Shown here: one piece after another, positions 1 to 5,349 of the stretch
Position numbering within the stretch: position 1 is the stretch's first letter
Layout of the letters: each line of letters opens with the position of its first letter
NCBI GenBank assembly: GCA_019241095.1
Contig: JAFAXJ010000522.1
Coordinates: 1-5,349, forward strand
Reading direction: 5' to 3'
Source: Verrucomicrobiota bacterium
Lineage (GTDB): Bacteria > Verrucomicrobiota > Verrucomicrobiia > Chthoniobacterales > JAFAMB01
Length of the DNA stretch: 5,349 nucleotides
The notes under the pieces: model-generated
What the model was told of the DNA's origin: nothing
Seen by the model: the letters and a program-made list of their open reading frames with translations, nothing else
Databases searched by the model: none
Program-made: the position numbers and the translations under genes

Positions 1-1160
1 ACTGCTACCCCGCTTCCAGAAGTTGGTACTTTAAATTCTGCTAAGCCCATTTCAACGCCGCAAAGGGTAGCGCAAAGCATCAGATCGTTGAGATCGCCAA
101 GATGACCGATTCGGAAAGCTTTTCCTTTCAACTTGGAAAGTCCTGCTCCCAAGGACAGGTTGTAATGGTCCAGGACCAGGCGACGGAACTCAACTTCATC
201 ATATCCATCCGGCATAAAAATAGCAGTTGACGAGTTGCTATACGCGTCAGGATCAGCACACACCAGTTGAAGGCCCCACGCATTTACGGCGCGTCGAGTT
301 GCTTCAGCCAAGCGAGCATGGCGTGCAAAGACATTAGTCAGACCCTCTTCATGAATCAACATATGGATAGCTTCTCGCAAGCCATAAAGCAGATTGGTCG
401 CGGGAGTATACGGAAAGAATCCAGTCTTGTTTGCCTCGATCATTTCCTGCCAAGACCAAAAAGAGCGAGGTAGCTTTGCTGTTTGTGAAGATTCCAGCGC
501 TTTCTGGCTCACGGCATTAAACCCCAGGCCTGGCGGTAACATTAGTCCTTTCTGAGATCCGCACACAGTGACATCCACGGCCCACTCATCATGACGGTAA
601 TCCATGCTCGCCAGGGAAGACACAGTGTCGACCATCAAAAGCGCAGGGTGCTCGACCTCATTGATAATCTGACGTACAGCCTGGATTGAACTCAACACCC
701 CAGTGGAGGTTTCGTTGTGCACGCACATTACCGATTTGATTTGGTGGCTAGTGTCCTGTTCTAGCTTCTTTCTGAGGACTGTGGTGTCGATCGGATGGCG
801 CCAATCGCTTTCCACAAAGTCAATTTTAAGCCCAAAGCTCTCGGCCACCTTGCGCCACAGAACCGCAAAATGACCTGTCTCAAACATTAAGACCCGGTCA
901 CCGGGCGAAAGTGTATTTACGATAGCAGCTTCCCACGCACCGGTCCCGCTGCCAGGATAAATGAAAACCTGACCTTTTTGAGTCTGAAAAACGGATTTCA
1001 TTCCCTCCAGACACTCTCGACAGAGATTGGCAAAGTCCGGGCCGCGATGATCGATGACCGGATGGTCGATTGCTCGAAGAATACGATCCGGAACATTGGT
1101 TGGCCCGGGGACCTGCAAGAAATGCCAACCAGTGTGATGTGGAGAAGAGGGAAGATTCAT
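1..1160 (-). CDS. Serine-glyoxylate aminotransferase-like class V PLP enzyme (3' end outside window)
   Basis: Class V (fold type I) PLP aminotransferase. In this family the reaction is L-serine plus glyoxylate to hydroxypyruvate plus glycine (serine cycle or photorespiration-like glyoxylate use); alanine-glyoxylate or serine-pyruvate transamination is the alternative. The frame is open for 386 codons from the ATG at 1160 to the left edge. Visible motifs: VPGPTNVPDR (residues 17-26), the cofactor-phosphate loop PGSGTGAWE (69-77), HNETSTG (148-154), MVD with Asp178 expected to hold the pyridine nitrogen, GSQKGLMLP with Lys204 as the PLP Schiff-base lysine, YTPATNLLYGL (251-261), and FRIGHLGDL (349-357) with Arg350 as the likely substrate-carboxylate arginine. 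Remembered serine-glyoxylate enzymes are about 400 residues and end soon after a PGSGVA-like stretch, seen here at 381-386, so only some 15-20 residues should be missing. The start fits the family N-terminus, but no Shine-Dalgarno precedes it. The general class is secure; amino-donor preference is inferred from overall resemblance. Confidence 0.85.
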   Translation of the reverse strand, partial: MNLPSSPHHTGWHFLQVPGPTNVPDRILRAIDHPVIDHRGPDFANLCRECLEGMKSVFQTQKGQVFIYPGSGTGAWEAAIVNTLSPGDRVLMFETGHFAVLWRKVAESFGLKIDFVESDWRHPIDTTVLRKKLEQDTSHQIKSVMCVHNETSTGVLSSIQAVRQIINEVEHPALLMVDTVSSLASMDYRHDEWAVDVTVCGSQKGLMLPPGLGFNAVSQKALESSQTAKLPRSFWSWQEMIEANKTGFFPYTPATNLLYGLREAIHMLIHEEGLTNVFARHARLAEATRRAVNAWGLQLVCADPDAYSNSSTAIFMPDGYDEVEFRRLVLDHYNLSLGAGLSKLKGKAFRIGHLGDLNDLMLCATLCGVEMGLAEFKVPTSGSGVA

Positions 1161-1195
1161 GGCAGAATTGTTCGATTTTCGCGATCCTCATGATT

Positions 1196-1232
1196 GCTCG
1201 AACTTTTGCGAGCGCAAGCATGGCTTTGCTCG
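1196..1232. promoter_or_regulatory. Overlapping alternative hairpins in the divergent intergenic region
   Basis: The 126 bases between the divergent starts at 1160 and 1287 contain GCTCG (1196-1200), its complement CGAGC (1209-1213), then GCTCG again (1228-1232). The middle copy can pair with either flank. One option is a 5-bp stem with an 8-base loop. The other is a longer stem in which AAGC (1216-1219) and GCTT (1223-1226) also pair around ATG, with a small internal loop. These could be overlapping operator half-sites or a leader structure for the exported-protein gene. No convincing sigma-70 promoter was found here for either gene, and a role is inference only. Confidence 0.2.
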
Positions 1233-1286
1233 TTGTTGACCGAAACTCCATATCTATGCTTTTCTCTTGTGCTTATCCCGCATTTT

Positions 1287-1805
1287 ATGAAGAAGGTCTG
1301 CCTTGTTGCCGCTGTTTTCGTCGGTTTCGCATTCAACACTCATGCCGCGCTGTGGAAATCGCGCGAGTATCGTTGCGCAGTGAATCTTCCTGATGGGGAT
1401 CCACGAATTTTGCCTTGGTATACACTGGGTTCAGTAGAACCGGAGACCCTGGTAGGCGCTAGGCGAAGCGATAAGCAGGCATTTGTTTTTCTGGGATATG
1501 CTGATATGCGCAACAAACCAAAGTTTCGGTTAAACGACAAATCAGTTGAAGAATTGCAAAGCAGGTTTTTCGGAGAGGGTCGCGCTTTCCGACACTCTCT
1601 TCAGCACGTGTCCACCAATGGGCTTACCGGGATACGATTGAACGGCAGTCAGCTATTTGAAGGTTTCAATTATGGATTGGTGGTTGATTTCTATCAGGTC
1701 GGAGGCTTTGTGTATGAAGTTGCGGCGATGAAGCAGAATGAGGAATATCCAGCTCAAGACGGTGAAATTCGACAGTTCCTCGGCAGCTTTCGATTGATCA
1801 ACTGA
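1287..1805 (+). CDS. Small exported protein of unknown function
   Basis: I do not recognise this 172-residue protein. The N-terminus is a typical Sec signal peptide: two lysines, a hydrophobic core (about residues 4-16), then NTHA with likely cleavage after Ala20, which suggests a periplasmic or secreted product of about 152 residues. The mature part has a single cysteine (Cys30) and no further membrane segment. It starts with a short strand-like YRCAVNLPDGDP segment and ends with FNYGLVVDFYQVGGFVYEVA (127-146) followed by FLGSFRLIN. Alternating strands, a G-x-x-YEV-like hairpin and a terminal F-x-x-SF motif recall the PsbP/DUF1795 type of small alpha-beta domain, but this is a weak impression. 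The frame stays open upstream to an ATG at 1194; I chose 1287 because the longer form would bury the signal peptide behind 31 residues. No Shine-Dalgarno is visible. It is divergent from the aminotransferase and convergent with the aldolase, so it is probably transcribed alone. Confidence 0.72.
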   Translation: MKKVCLVAAVFVGFAFNTHAALWKSREYRCAVNLPDGDPRILPWYTLGSVEPETLVGARRSDKQAFVFLGYADMRNKPKFRLNDKSVEELQSRFFGEGRAFRHSLQHVSTNGLTGIRLNGSQLFEGFNYGLVVDFYQVGGFVYEVAAMKQNEEYPAQDGEIRQFLGSFRLIN

Positions 1806-1858
1806 ACGGGAAGGCAATGAGCAGACAAAGCAAAACGCAGGCGGTGGAATAAGCGTCT

Positions 1859-2920
1859 TTACGCGTATCCATCGTTGCATAATCGTCTGATATCCGCTCC
1901 GAACTGGTCCACATCTTCTGGGGTGGTGTCCCAAGAGCACATAAGACGCGATCCGCCGCCAGGACCGACATCGCTGTAAAATCTCCATCCCATTCGGTGA
2001 AGACCAGTCACTACCGGCTCAGGCAAATGCGCGAAAACGGCATTGCCTTCGCAAGGAAAAGGGATCTCAACGGAAGGTATAGTCCGAAGGAGATCGTTTA
2101 ACCTCCTAGCCATTGCGTTAGCGTGTTCGGCGTAGGAAATCCAACGGCCGTTCTCCAGTATTCCGAGCCATTGGGCGGCTAAAAACCGCAATTTTGACGC
2201 GAGTTGACCGGCCTGCTTCATCCGATACAGAAAGCGCTTTGACGCATGTTTCTCAAAGAAAATCACTGCCTCACCGAACGCCAGACCATTCTTGGTTCCT
2301 CCGAAAACAAGCACGTCAACACCAGCTTTCCAGCTCAACTCTGCAGGGCTTGAGCGAGAAGAAGCAACTGCGTTGGCGAATCTAGCGCCATCAACATGGA
2401 CTGCTACGTTCCGGCCTTTGGCCAATTCACAAAGCTGACCTATTTCTTGCGGTCGATATAGTGTTCCTAACTCTGTCGTGTTCGTCAGGCTTAGAACCCG
2501 GGGCTGAGATGCATGGATTTCACGGCTGCCCGCTAGCTTTGCATTCAAGAGGTCGGGTTGGATCTTGCCCTTCGTACCTTCCACTGCGATAACCTTCAAT
2601 CCGGGGTTCAGGAACCCAGGGGCATTGCATTCATCGGTCTCAATGTGCGAATAGCGGTGGCAAAGCACAGCGTCCTGACGATCACAAAAACTCCCGACAG
2701 CAAGGCTGTTCGCAGCGGTGCCATTAAAAACGAAGTAGGATGAACAATCTGTCTCAAAAATATCCTGGATGATTGACTGTGCCTTGACCGTGACGCTGTC
2801 TGAGCCGTAAGCAGGAACATGTCCTGTATTCCAACGAGCGATTGCTGCTATAGCTTCGGGACATATGCCTGCGTTATTATCACTGGCGAAATGACGACGA
2901 TTCTCCACCAAGAAGAACAT
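1859..2920 (-). CDS. ltaE: Low-specificity L-threonine aldolase
   Basis: PLP-dependent cytosolic aldolase that cleaves L-threonine and L-allo-threonine to glycine and acetaldehyde; relatives also act on other beta-hydroxy amino acids such as phenylserine. The protein has 353 residues, normal for the family. Motifs in order: FASDNNAG (11-18) at the N-terminus, AYGSD (37-41), FVFNGTAAN (63-71) at the cofactor-phosphate site, HIETDECNAPGF (92-103) typical of the bacterial low-specificity branch, VHVDGARFANA (175-185) with Asp177 expected at the pyridine nitrogen and Arg180 at the substrate carboxylate, and VFGGTKNGLAFGEA (205-218) with Lys210 as the Schiff-base lysine. SRLMCSWDTTPEDVDQF (324-340) closes the C-terminal domain. 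All key residues are present, so it should be active. The ATG at 2920 places the FASDN motif at the usual distance from the start; no Shine-Dalgarno precedes it. The gene is divergent from the NUDIX-like gene across 73 bases, and its stop lies 53 bases from that of the exported-protein gene. Confidence 0.93.
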   Translation of the reverse strand: MFFLVENRRHFASDNNAGICPEAIAAIARWNTGHVPAYGSDSVTVKAQSIIQDIFETDCSSYFVFNGTAANSLAVGSFCDRQDAVLCHRYSHIETDECNAPGFLNPGLKVIAVEGTKGKIQPDLLNAKLAGSREIHASQPRVLSLTNTTELGTLYRPQEIGQLCELAKGRNVAVHVDGARFANAVASSRSSPAELSWKAGVDVLVFGGTKNGLAFGEAVIFFEKHASKRFLYRMKQAGQLASKLRFLAAQWLGILENGRWISYAEHANAMARRLNDLLRTIPSVEIPFPCEGNAVFAHLPEPVVTGLHRMGWRFYSDVGPGGGSRLMCSWDTTPEDVDQFGADIRRLCNDGYA

Positions 2921-2993
2921 CCGCGAGAACGAAGCAAAAGAAACCGGAAACCAAAAGCGCGCAGAACGCGACGAGGGTGAGCGCTAAGCAAGC
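2921..2993. other. Short divergent intergenic region between the aldolase and NUDIX-like genes
   Basis: These 73 bases must carry the start signals of both divergent genes unless promoters lie inside the coding regions. The stretch holds a small inverted repeat, CGCG (2958-2961) and CGCG (2967-2970) around CAGAA, and a looser pairing of AGCGC (2956-2960) with GCGCT (2981-2985). On the plus strand a purine-rich GAGGGTGAG ends about 13 bases before the ATG at 2994, too far for a good ribosome binding site. I see no convincing -10/-35 pair on either strand. Confidence 0.3.
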
Positions 2994-3608
2994 ATGAAAA
3001 AAGAGGAGATGGTTTTAGTTGTGCGACGCGGGCTGTTCGATTCGCTTGGGGCTTTTCAGGGGCTGAAATTCGGCCCTGAGCGCTATCTTAAAGCTCTACT
3101 AAGCCGAGAAAACAACTTCTTTGCCGCGAGATCAGCAGCCGAGGACGATCCCAGTTTAAAGCAAATCATCCCTTACGTTCTGGTTGTCAGCCAAGACAAG
3201 ATTCTTCGCTATCGCCGTGGCAAAAAATCCGGGGAACAGCGTCTTGTAGCGAAAAGTTCCATTGGGATAGGTGGGCACATGAACGTACATGACGAAGGGC
3301 TATTCGCGTTAGACCGAGCTGCCTATCTCAACGGAGTTCAGCGCGAGGTAGCAGAAGAGTTGATCATCCCGGAGCCATTAGAGAACCGAGTAGTCGCGAT
3401 GATAAATGACGATTCGAATCCGGTAGGCCAAGTGCATCTGGGTGTGGTTCATGTAATGCGATTACCTGAGCCCCGGGCCGCGAAGCGGGAATCTAACATT
3501 CTCAATGTGGAGTTCCTGGAGCCGGTAAAGTTGCGATCCGAGAAAGAGGATCTCGAGACCTGGTCGCAGATATGCCTGGAGAATCTCGAGAGATTGATCG
3601 CGGTATAG
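2994..3608 (+). CDS. NUDIX-superfamily-like protein with an expanded Nudix box
   Basis: Soluble 204-residue protein. NUDIX enzymes hydrolyse nucleoside diphosphates linked to another group, using metal held by a Glu-rich helix. Here SSIGIGGHMNVHD (88-100) supplies the glycine-rich loop, and QREVAEELIIPE (116-127) supplies the catalytic helix with Glu118, Glu121 and Glu122. About nine extra residues separate the two halves compared with the standard GX5EX7REUXEEXGU spacing, and the final glycine is replaced by Ile124. Other notable segments are FQGLKF (21-26), ARSAAEDDPSLKQIIPYVLV (45-64), YRRGKKSGEQRLVAKSS (73-89), and a C-terminal INDDSNPVGQVHLGVVH (137-153) followed by ETWSQICLENL (188-198). 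I recall similar proteins being annotated only as phosphoesterase or NUDIX; the substrate is unknown. A stop codon lies three codons upstream in frame, so the start is inside this gene. ATG 2994 is used; ATG 3009 is an alternative, but the GAGGAG before it abuts the codon with no spacer. It is probably monocistronic. Confidence 0.8.
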   Translation: MKKEEMVLVVRRGLFDSLGAFQGLKFGPERYLKALLSRENNFFAARSAAEDDPSLKQIIPYVLVVSQDKILRYRRGKKSGEQRLVAKSSIGIGGHMNVHDEGLFALDRAAYLNGVQREVAEELIIPEPLENRVVAMINDDSNPVGQVHLGVVHVMRLPEPRAAKRESNILNVEFLEPVKLRSEKEDLETWSQICLENLERLIAV

Positions 3609-3776
3609 ACTCAGGAGGGAGCCGCCCGGAGAGTGTGACTTATTGGACCCACTAGACTGATGGGAGTCCCTTCCCTGTTTAGATCCGTGGGCGAGATGTC
3701 TGAGCTTGCCGCGCAAAGCAGGTCCGTCCCGGAGGTTTGACCCTGTATCGGGCGTCGGAAGCACGGGAAGACTTTT
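3609..3776. other. Convergent intergenic gap with possible RNA secondary structure
   Basis: This stretch lies between two convergent stop codons and contains no gene I can support. It has more pairing potential than the other gaps. CGCCCG (3623-3628) is complementary to CGGGCG (3749-3754). GGA/CCCA (3645-3651) can fold on TGGG/TCC (3661-3669) with a 2-base bulge. GCTTGC (3704-3709) pairs with GCAAAGC (3713-3719) around a CGC loop with one bulged A. GGACC (3645-3649) could instead pair with GGTCC (3721-3725). No GC hairpin is followed directly by a T-run as in a classical intrinsic terminator, although a short TTTT occurs at 3773-3776. It could be a bidirectional termination region or a small structured RNA. 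It did not match the tRNA, SRP RNA, RNase P or tmRNA cores I could recall. Confidence 0.3.
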
Positions 3777-4676
3777 CTATGGCTGCACTTCGTGGCGGTA
3801 TGGCATACCGCTCTGGGCGCCTGGTCTCGTAACGGCTAGTGACGCGGCCCGGCAGGCTTGATCTACGGCGACGGATAGCTCTAATCCCTCGCCTAATCCA
3901 ACACTTAGCCAACCCACAAAACAATCGCCCGCACCGGTCGTGTCCACCGGAGTGACCTTTGGGGCAGAAATGGATCGAATGCCATGGCCCTCAGAGAAGG
4001 AAACACCGTCGGCGCCTAAAGTTACGACCACGTTTCGGCACCCCTGAGTGTGAAACCAATCAATGCTGGCCGCGATCTCGTCTGAGCCGCTTAAATCGAC
4101 AGCCTCGTGCTCGTTGACAACAATGGTATGCACGGCGCTGTAGATGGATTTGGTTAGAGGACGGGAAGGCGCAGGATTAAGGACATATGTTTTGCCCAGT
4201 TCAGCCGCAAGAAGCGCAATCGATGTGATGGCTTCGTCTGGGATCTCCAACTGGGAAACAAAGACATCCGCACGTTCAAAAGCGGTCCGAGCTTCGAGAA
4301 TCAAACGAGAATTAACTGACTCGTTTGCAGACCTTGCAACAGCAATGAGGTTGTCACGAGTGACTCCATCCACCAGGATCAACGCAACGCCACTAGGCAG
4401 ATGGTCGACTTGATAGAAGTACTCAAGAGCAATCTTCTCCTTCGCAAGCCGCTCTCTCGCTTGAGCTCCAAAACTGTCTCTACCGTATGCTCCAAGAAAC
4501 GTAACGGCGCCTCCGGCCCTTGCAGCAGCGACTGCTTGGTTAGCTCCTTTTCCACCTCCAAACGTCTGAAACTCGCCTCCAAGAACCGTCTCGCCAGGTT
4601 TAGGCAACCGATCGCAATAAACAACCAGATCCGTGTTGGAGCTTCCGATAACCAGGATGTTCGGGGCGGATGGCAT
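3777..4676 (-). CDS. rbsK: Ribokinase (PfkB-family carbohydrate kinase)
   Basis: Cytosolic sugar kinase of the PfkB family; ribokinase phosphorylates D-ribose at O5 with ATP. Numbering from the chosen ATG at 4676 gives 299 residues, near the usual size. Motifs in order: NILVIGSSNTDLVV (6-19) with the substrate-binding Asn-x-Asp, PKPGETVLG (26-34), FGGGKGANQAVAAARAG (40-56), the PfkB signature 1 region, SGVALILVD (95-103), LNPAPSRPL (166-174), VNEHEA (187-192), TLGADGV (219-225), and PVDTTGAGDCFVGWL (243-257), signature 2, with the catalytic Asp251 and the GAGD anion hole. VTRPGAQSGMP (282-292) matches the ribokinase C-terminus. The strong GGGKGANQA and NPAP motifs favour ribokinase over fructokinase or adenosine kinase, but substrate is inferred. 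A GTG at 4703 would add nine residues and overlap the upstream gene by 14 bases; I prefer ATG 4676 because the family fold starts just after it. Only 13 bases follow the cytochrome assembly gene, suggesting co-transcription. No ribose transporter or regulator is visible. Confidence 0.9.
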   Translation of the reverse strand: MPSAPNILVIGSSNTDLVVYCDRLPKPGETVLGGEFQTFGGGKGANQAVAAARAGGAVTFLGAYGRDSFGAQARERLAKEKIALEYFYQVDHLPSGVALILVDGVTRDNLIAVARSANESVNSRLILEARTAFERADVFVSQLEIPDEAITSIALLAAELGKTYVLNPAPSRPLTKSIYSAVHTIVVNEHEAVDLSGSDEIAASIDWFHTQGCRNVVVTLGADGVSFSEGHGIRSISAPKVTPVDTTGAGDCFVGWLSVGLGEGLELSVAVDQACRAASLAVTRPGAQSGMPYRHEVQP

Positions 4677-4689
4677 TACATTGCAACAA

Positions 4690-5349
4690 TCAGGATTCCG
4701 CACTCACAGGTTCATTTTCACTGAGAGAGGGAACGGTACGGACCGAAGGAGCTTTCCTTGATGACATCCAATATTTCGCAGGTATTGCGGCCAAACCAAT
4801 GATCACGAACTGGCTGACAATAAAGCCGATCAGAATTCCGAAAGCTTGATCCATGAACCCGTATGAATGAAGTCCGACGCCGAGCATATTGACGCCAAAC
4901 CAGGACAAACTGACAATCACGTTTCCAAATACCGCCATCATTGCTATTCCCCGTTCCTTGACATACCCACCCCACCGTGCATGCAGCACGATTGCGTTCC
5001 ATATTACAACCAGAAGGGCCCCATTTTCTTTCGGATCCCAACCCCAAAAACGACCCCAGGACTGGTCAGCCCAAATGCCTCCCAAGATCGTTCCGATCAA
5101 ACTGAACAAAGTAGCGAAACAGACAACGCCATAGATCATCCTGCTTAATGTCTTCGATGTGACTGAATCGAGCGTGGTCGTAAATAGGCCGCGAAAAATG
5201 TAAATAATGCCTAGCAAGCCAGCAAGGAAAACGGAGGAGTAGCCAAGAGATTCACAGACAACGTGGGTTGCCAGCCAGATGTTTGTATCCAAAACCGCTC
5301 TCAGCATTTCCAGGGTGTCTCCATCCACCTGCAAATTCTGCGCGATCAA
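4690..5349 (-). CDS. ccsA: CcsA/ResC-type cytochrome c assembly protein (5' part outside window)
   Basis: C-terminal 219 or so residues of a polytopic inner-membrane protein of the haem-handling (CcmC/CcmF/CcsA) superfamily. In System II, CcsA/ResC works with ResB to export haem and attach it to apocytochrome c outside the membrane. The hallmark is the tryptophan-rich WWD segment, WGRFWGWDPKENGALLVVIW (98-117 of the visible part), which binds haem on the external face. Likely axial histidines flank it: THV (His29) before, and GVGLHSYGF (His161) after. Hydrophobic segments lie at about 34-54, 72-92, 110-124, 134-157 and 168-190, followed by a hydrophilic tail of about 29 residues to the TGA at 4690. 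The first visible codon is TTG, almost certainly an internal leucine, since the family needs several more N-terminal membrane segments. I recall some relatives being fused to a ResB-like domain, which cannot be judged here. The ribokinase gene follows after 13 bases. Confidence 0.9.
   Translation of the reverse strand: MIAQNLQVDGDTLEMLRAVLDTNIWLATHVVCESLGYSSVFLAGLLGIIYIFRGLFTTTLDSVTSKTLSRMIYGVVCFATLFSLIGTILGGIWADQSWGRFWGWDPKENGALLVVIWNAIVLHARWGGYVKERGIAMMAVFGNVIVSLSWFGVNMLGVGLHSYGFMDQAFGILIGFIVSQFVIIGLAAIPAKYWMSSRKAPSVRTVPSLSENEPVSAES

Noticed and set aside
898..1251. Open frame of 117 codons on the minus strand overlapping the start of the aminotransferase gene
   Set aside because: It overlaps the well-supported aminotransferase frame for most of its length, is rich in Ser and Arg with no recognisable motif, and behaves as an out-of-frame shadow.
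1236..1260. TTGACC (1236-1241) with TATGCT (1255-1260) as a sigma-70 promoter for the exported-protein gene
   Set aside because: The spacer is only 13 bases, well short of the usual 16-18, and no better -10 lies at the right distance.
1853..1864. GCGT-CTTT-ACGC mini-hairpin as a terminator between the convergent genes
   Set aside because: Only four base pairs, no T-run after it, and it overlaps the aldolase stop codon.
3726..3745. GGTTTGACC-like stretch as the T-arm of a tRNA
   Set aside because: The T-arm consensus GGTTCRA is not kept, and no acceptor stem, D-arm or anticodon arm can be placed around it on either strand.
3679..3924. Arginine-rich minus-strand frame of 81 codons reaching into the gap right of the NUDIX-like gene
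   Set aside because: Most of it lies in the ribokinase gene in another frame, its composition is that of a shadow frame, and it has no family motif.
4690..5349. The TTG codon at 5349-5347 as a true start of the cytochrome assembly gene
   Set aside because: The family needs further N-terminal membrane segments, and the first visible residues are a loop-like stretch before a conserved THV histidine, so this is a window-edge artefact.

Overview
The window looks like ordinary chromosomal DNA from a bacterium with roughly balanced base composition. It holds six protein genes on both strands, closely spaced and with short intergenic gaps. There is no sign of a mobile element, CRISPR array, phage gene, rRNA or tRNA. 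Two proteins hint at a Verrucomicrobia/Planctomycetes-like lineage: the NUDIX-like protein with an expanded Nudix box, and the CcsA-type cytochrome c assembly protein. This placement rests on remembered family resemblance, not on a search, and is tentative. None of the five visible start codons has a canonical Shine-Dalgarno at normal spacing.

Layout from left to right. (1) 1-1160, minus: a serine-glyoxylate-type PLP aminotransferase, running off the left edge so its C-terminus is missing. (2) 1161-1286: a divergent intergenic region with overlapping hairpins. (3) 1287-1805, plus: a small exported protein of unknown function. (4) 1859-2920, minus: low-specificity L-threonine aldolase, convergent with the exported protein. 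(5) 2994-3608, plus: a NUDIX-superfamily-like protein, divergent from the aldolase. (6) 3609-3776: a convergent gap of 168 bases with no gene and some potential RNA pairing. (7) 3777-4676, minus: a PfkB-family ribokinase. (8) 4690-5349, minus: the C-terminal half of a CcsA/ResC-type haem-handling membrane protein, running off the right edge; the kinase follows it after 13 bases and may be co-transcribed.

Functionally, the aminotransferase and the aldolase both produce glycine with PLP chemistry (serine plus glyoxylate to hydroxypyruvate plus glycine; threonine to glycine plus acetaldehyde). They could therefore meet at the glycine/serine/glyoxylate node, though they are not in one operon. The cytochrome c assembly protein points to a respiring cell with c-type cytochromes matured by System II. 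The window shows no clear multi-gene novel system; the less explained items are the exported protein, the expanded Nudix box and the two structured intergenic regions.
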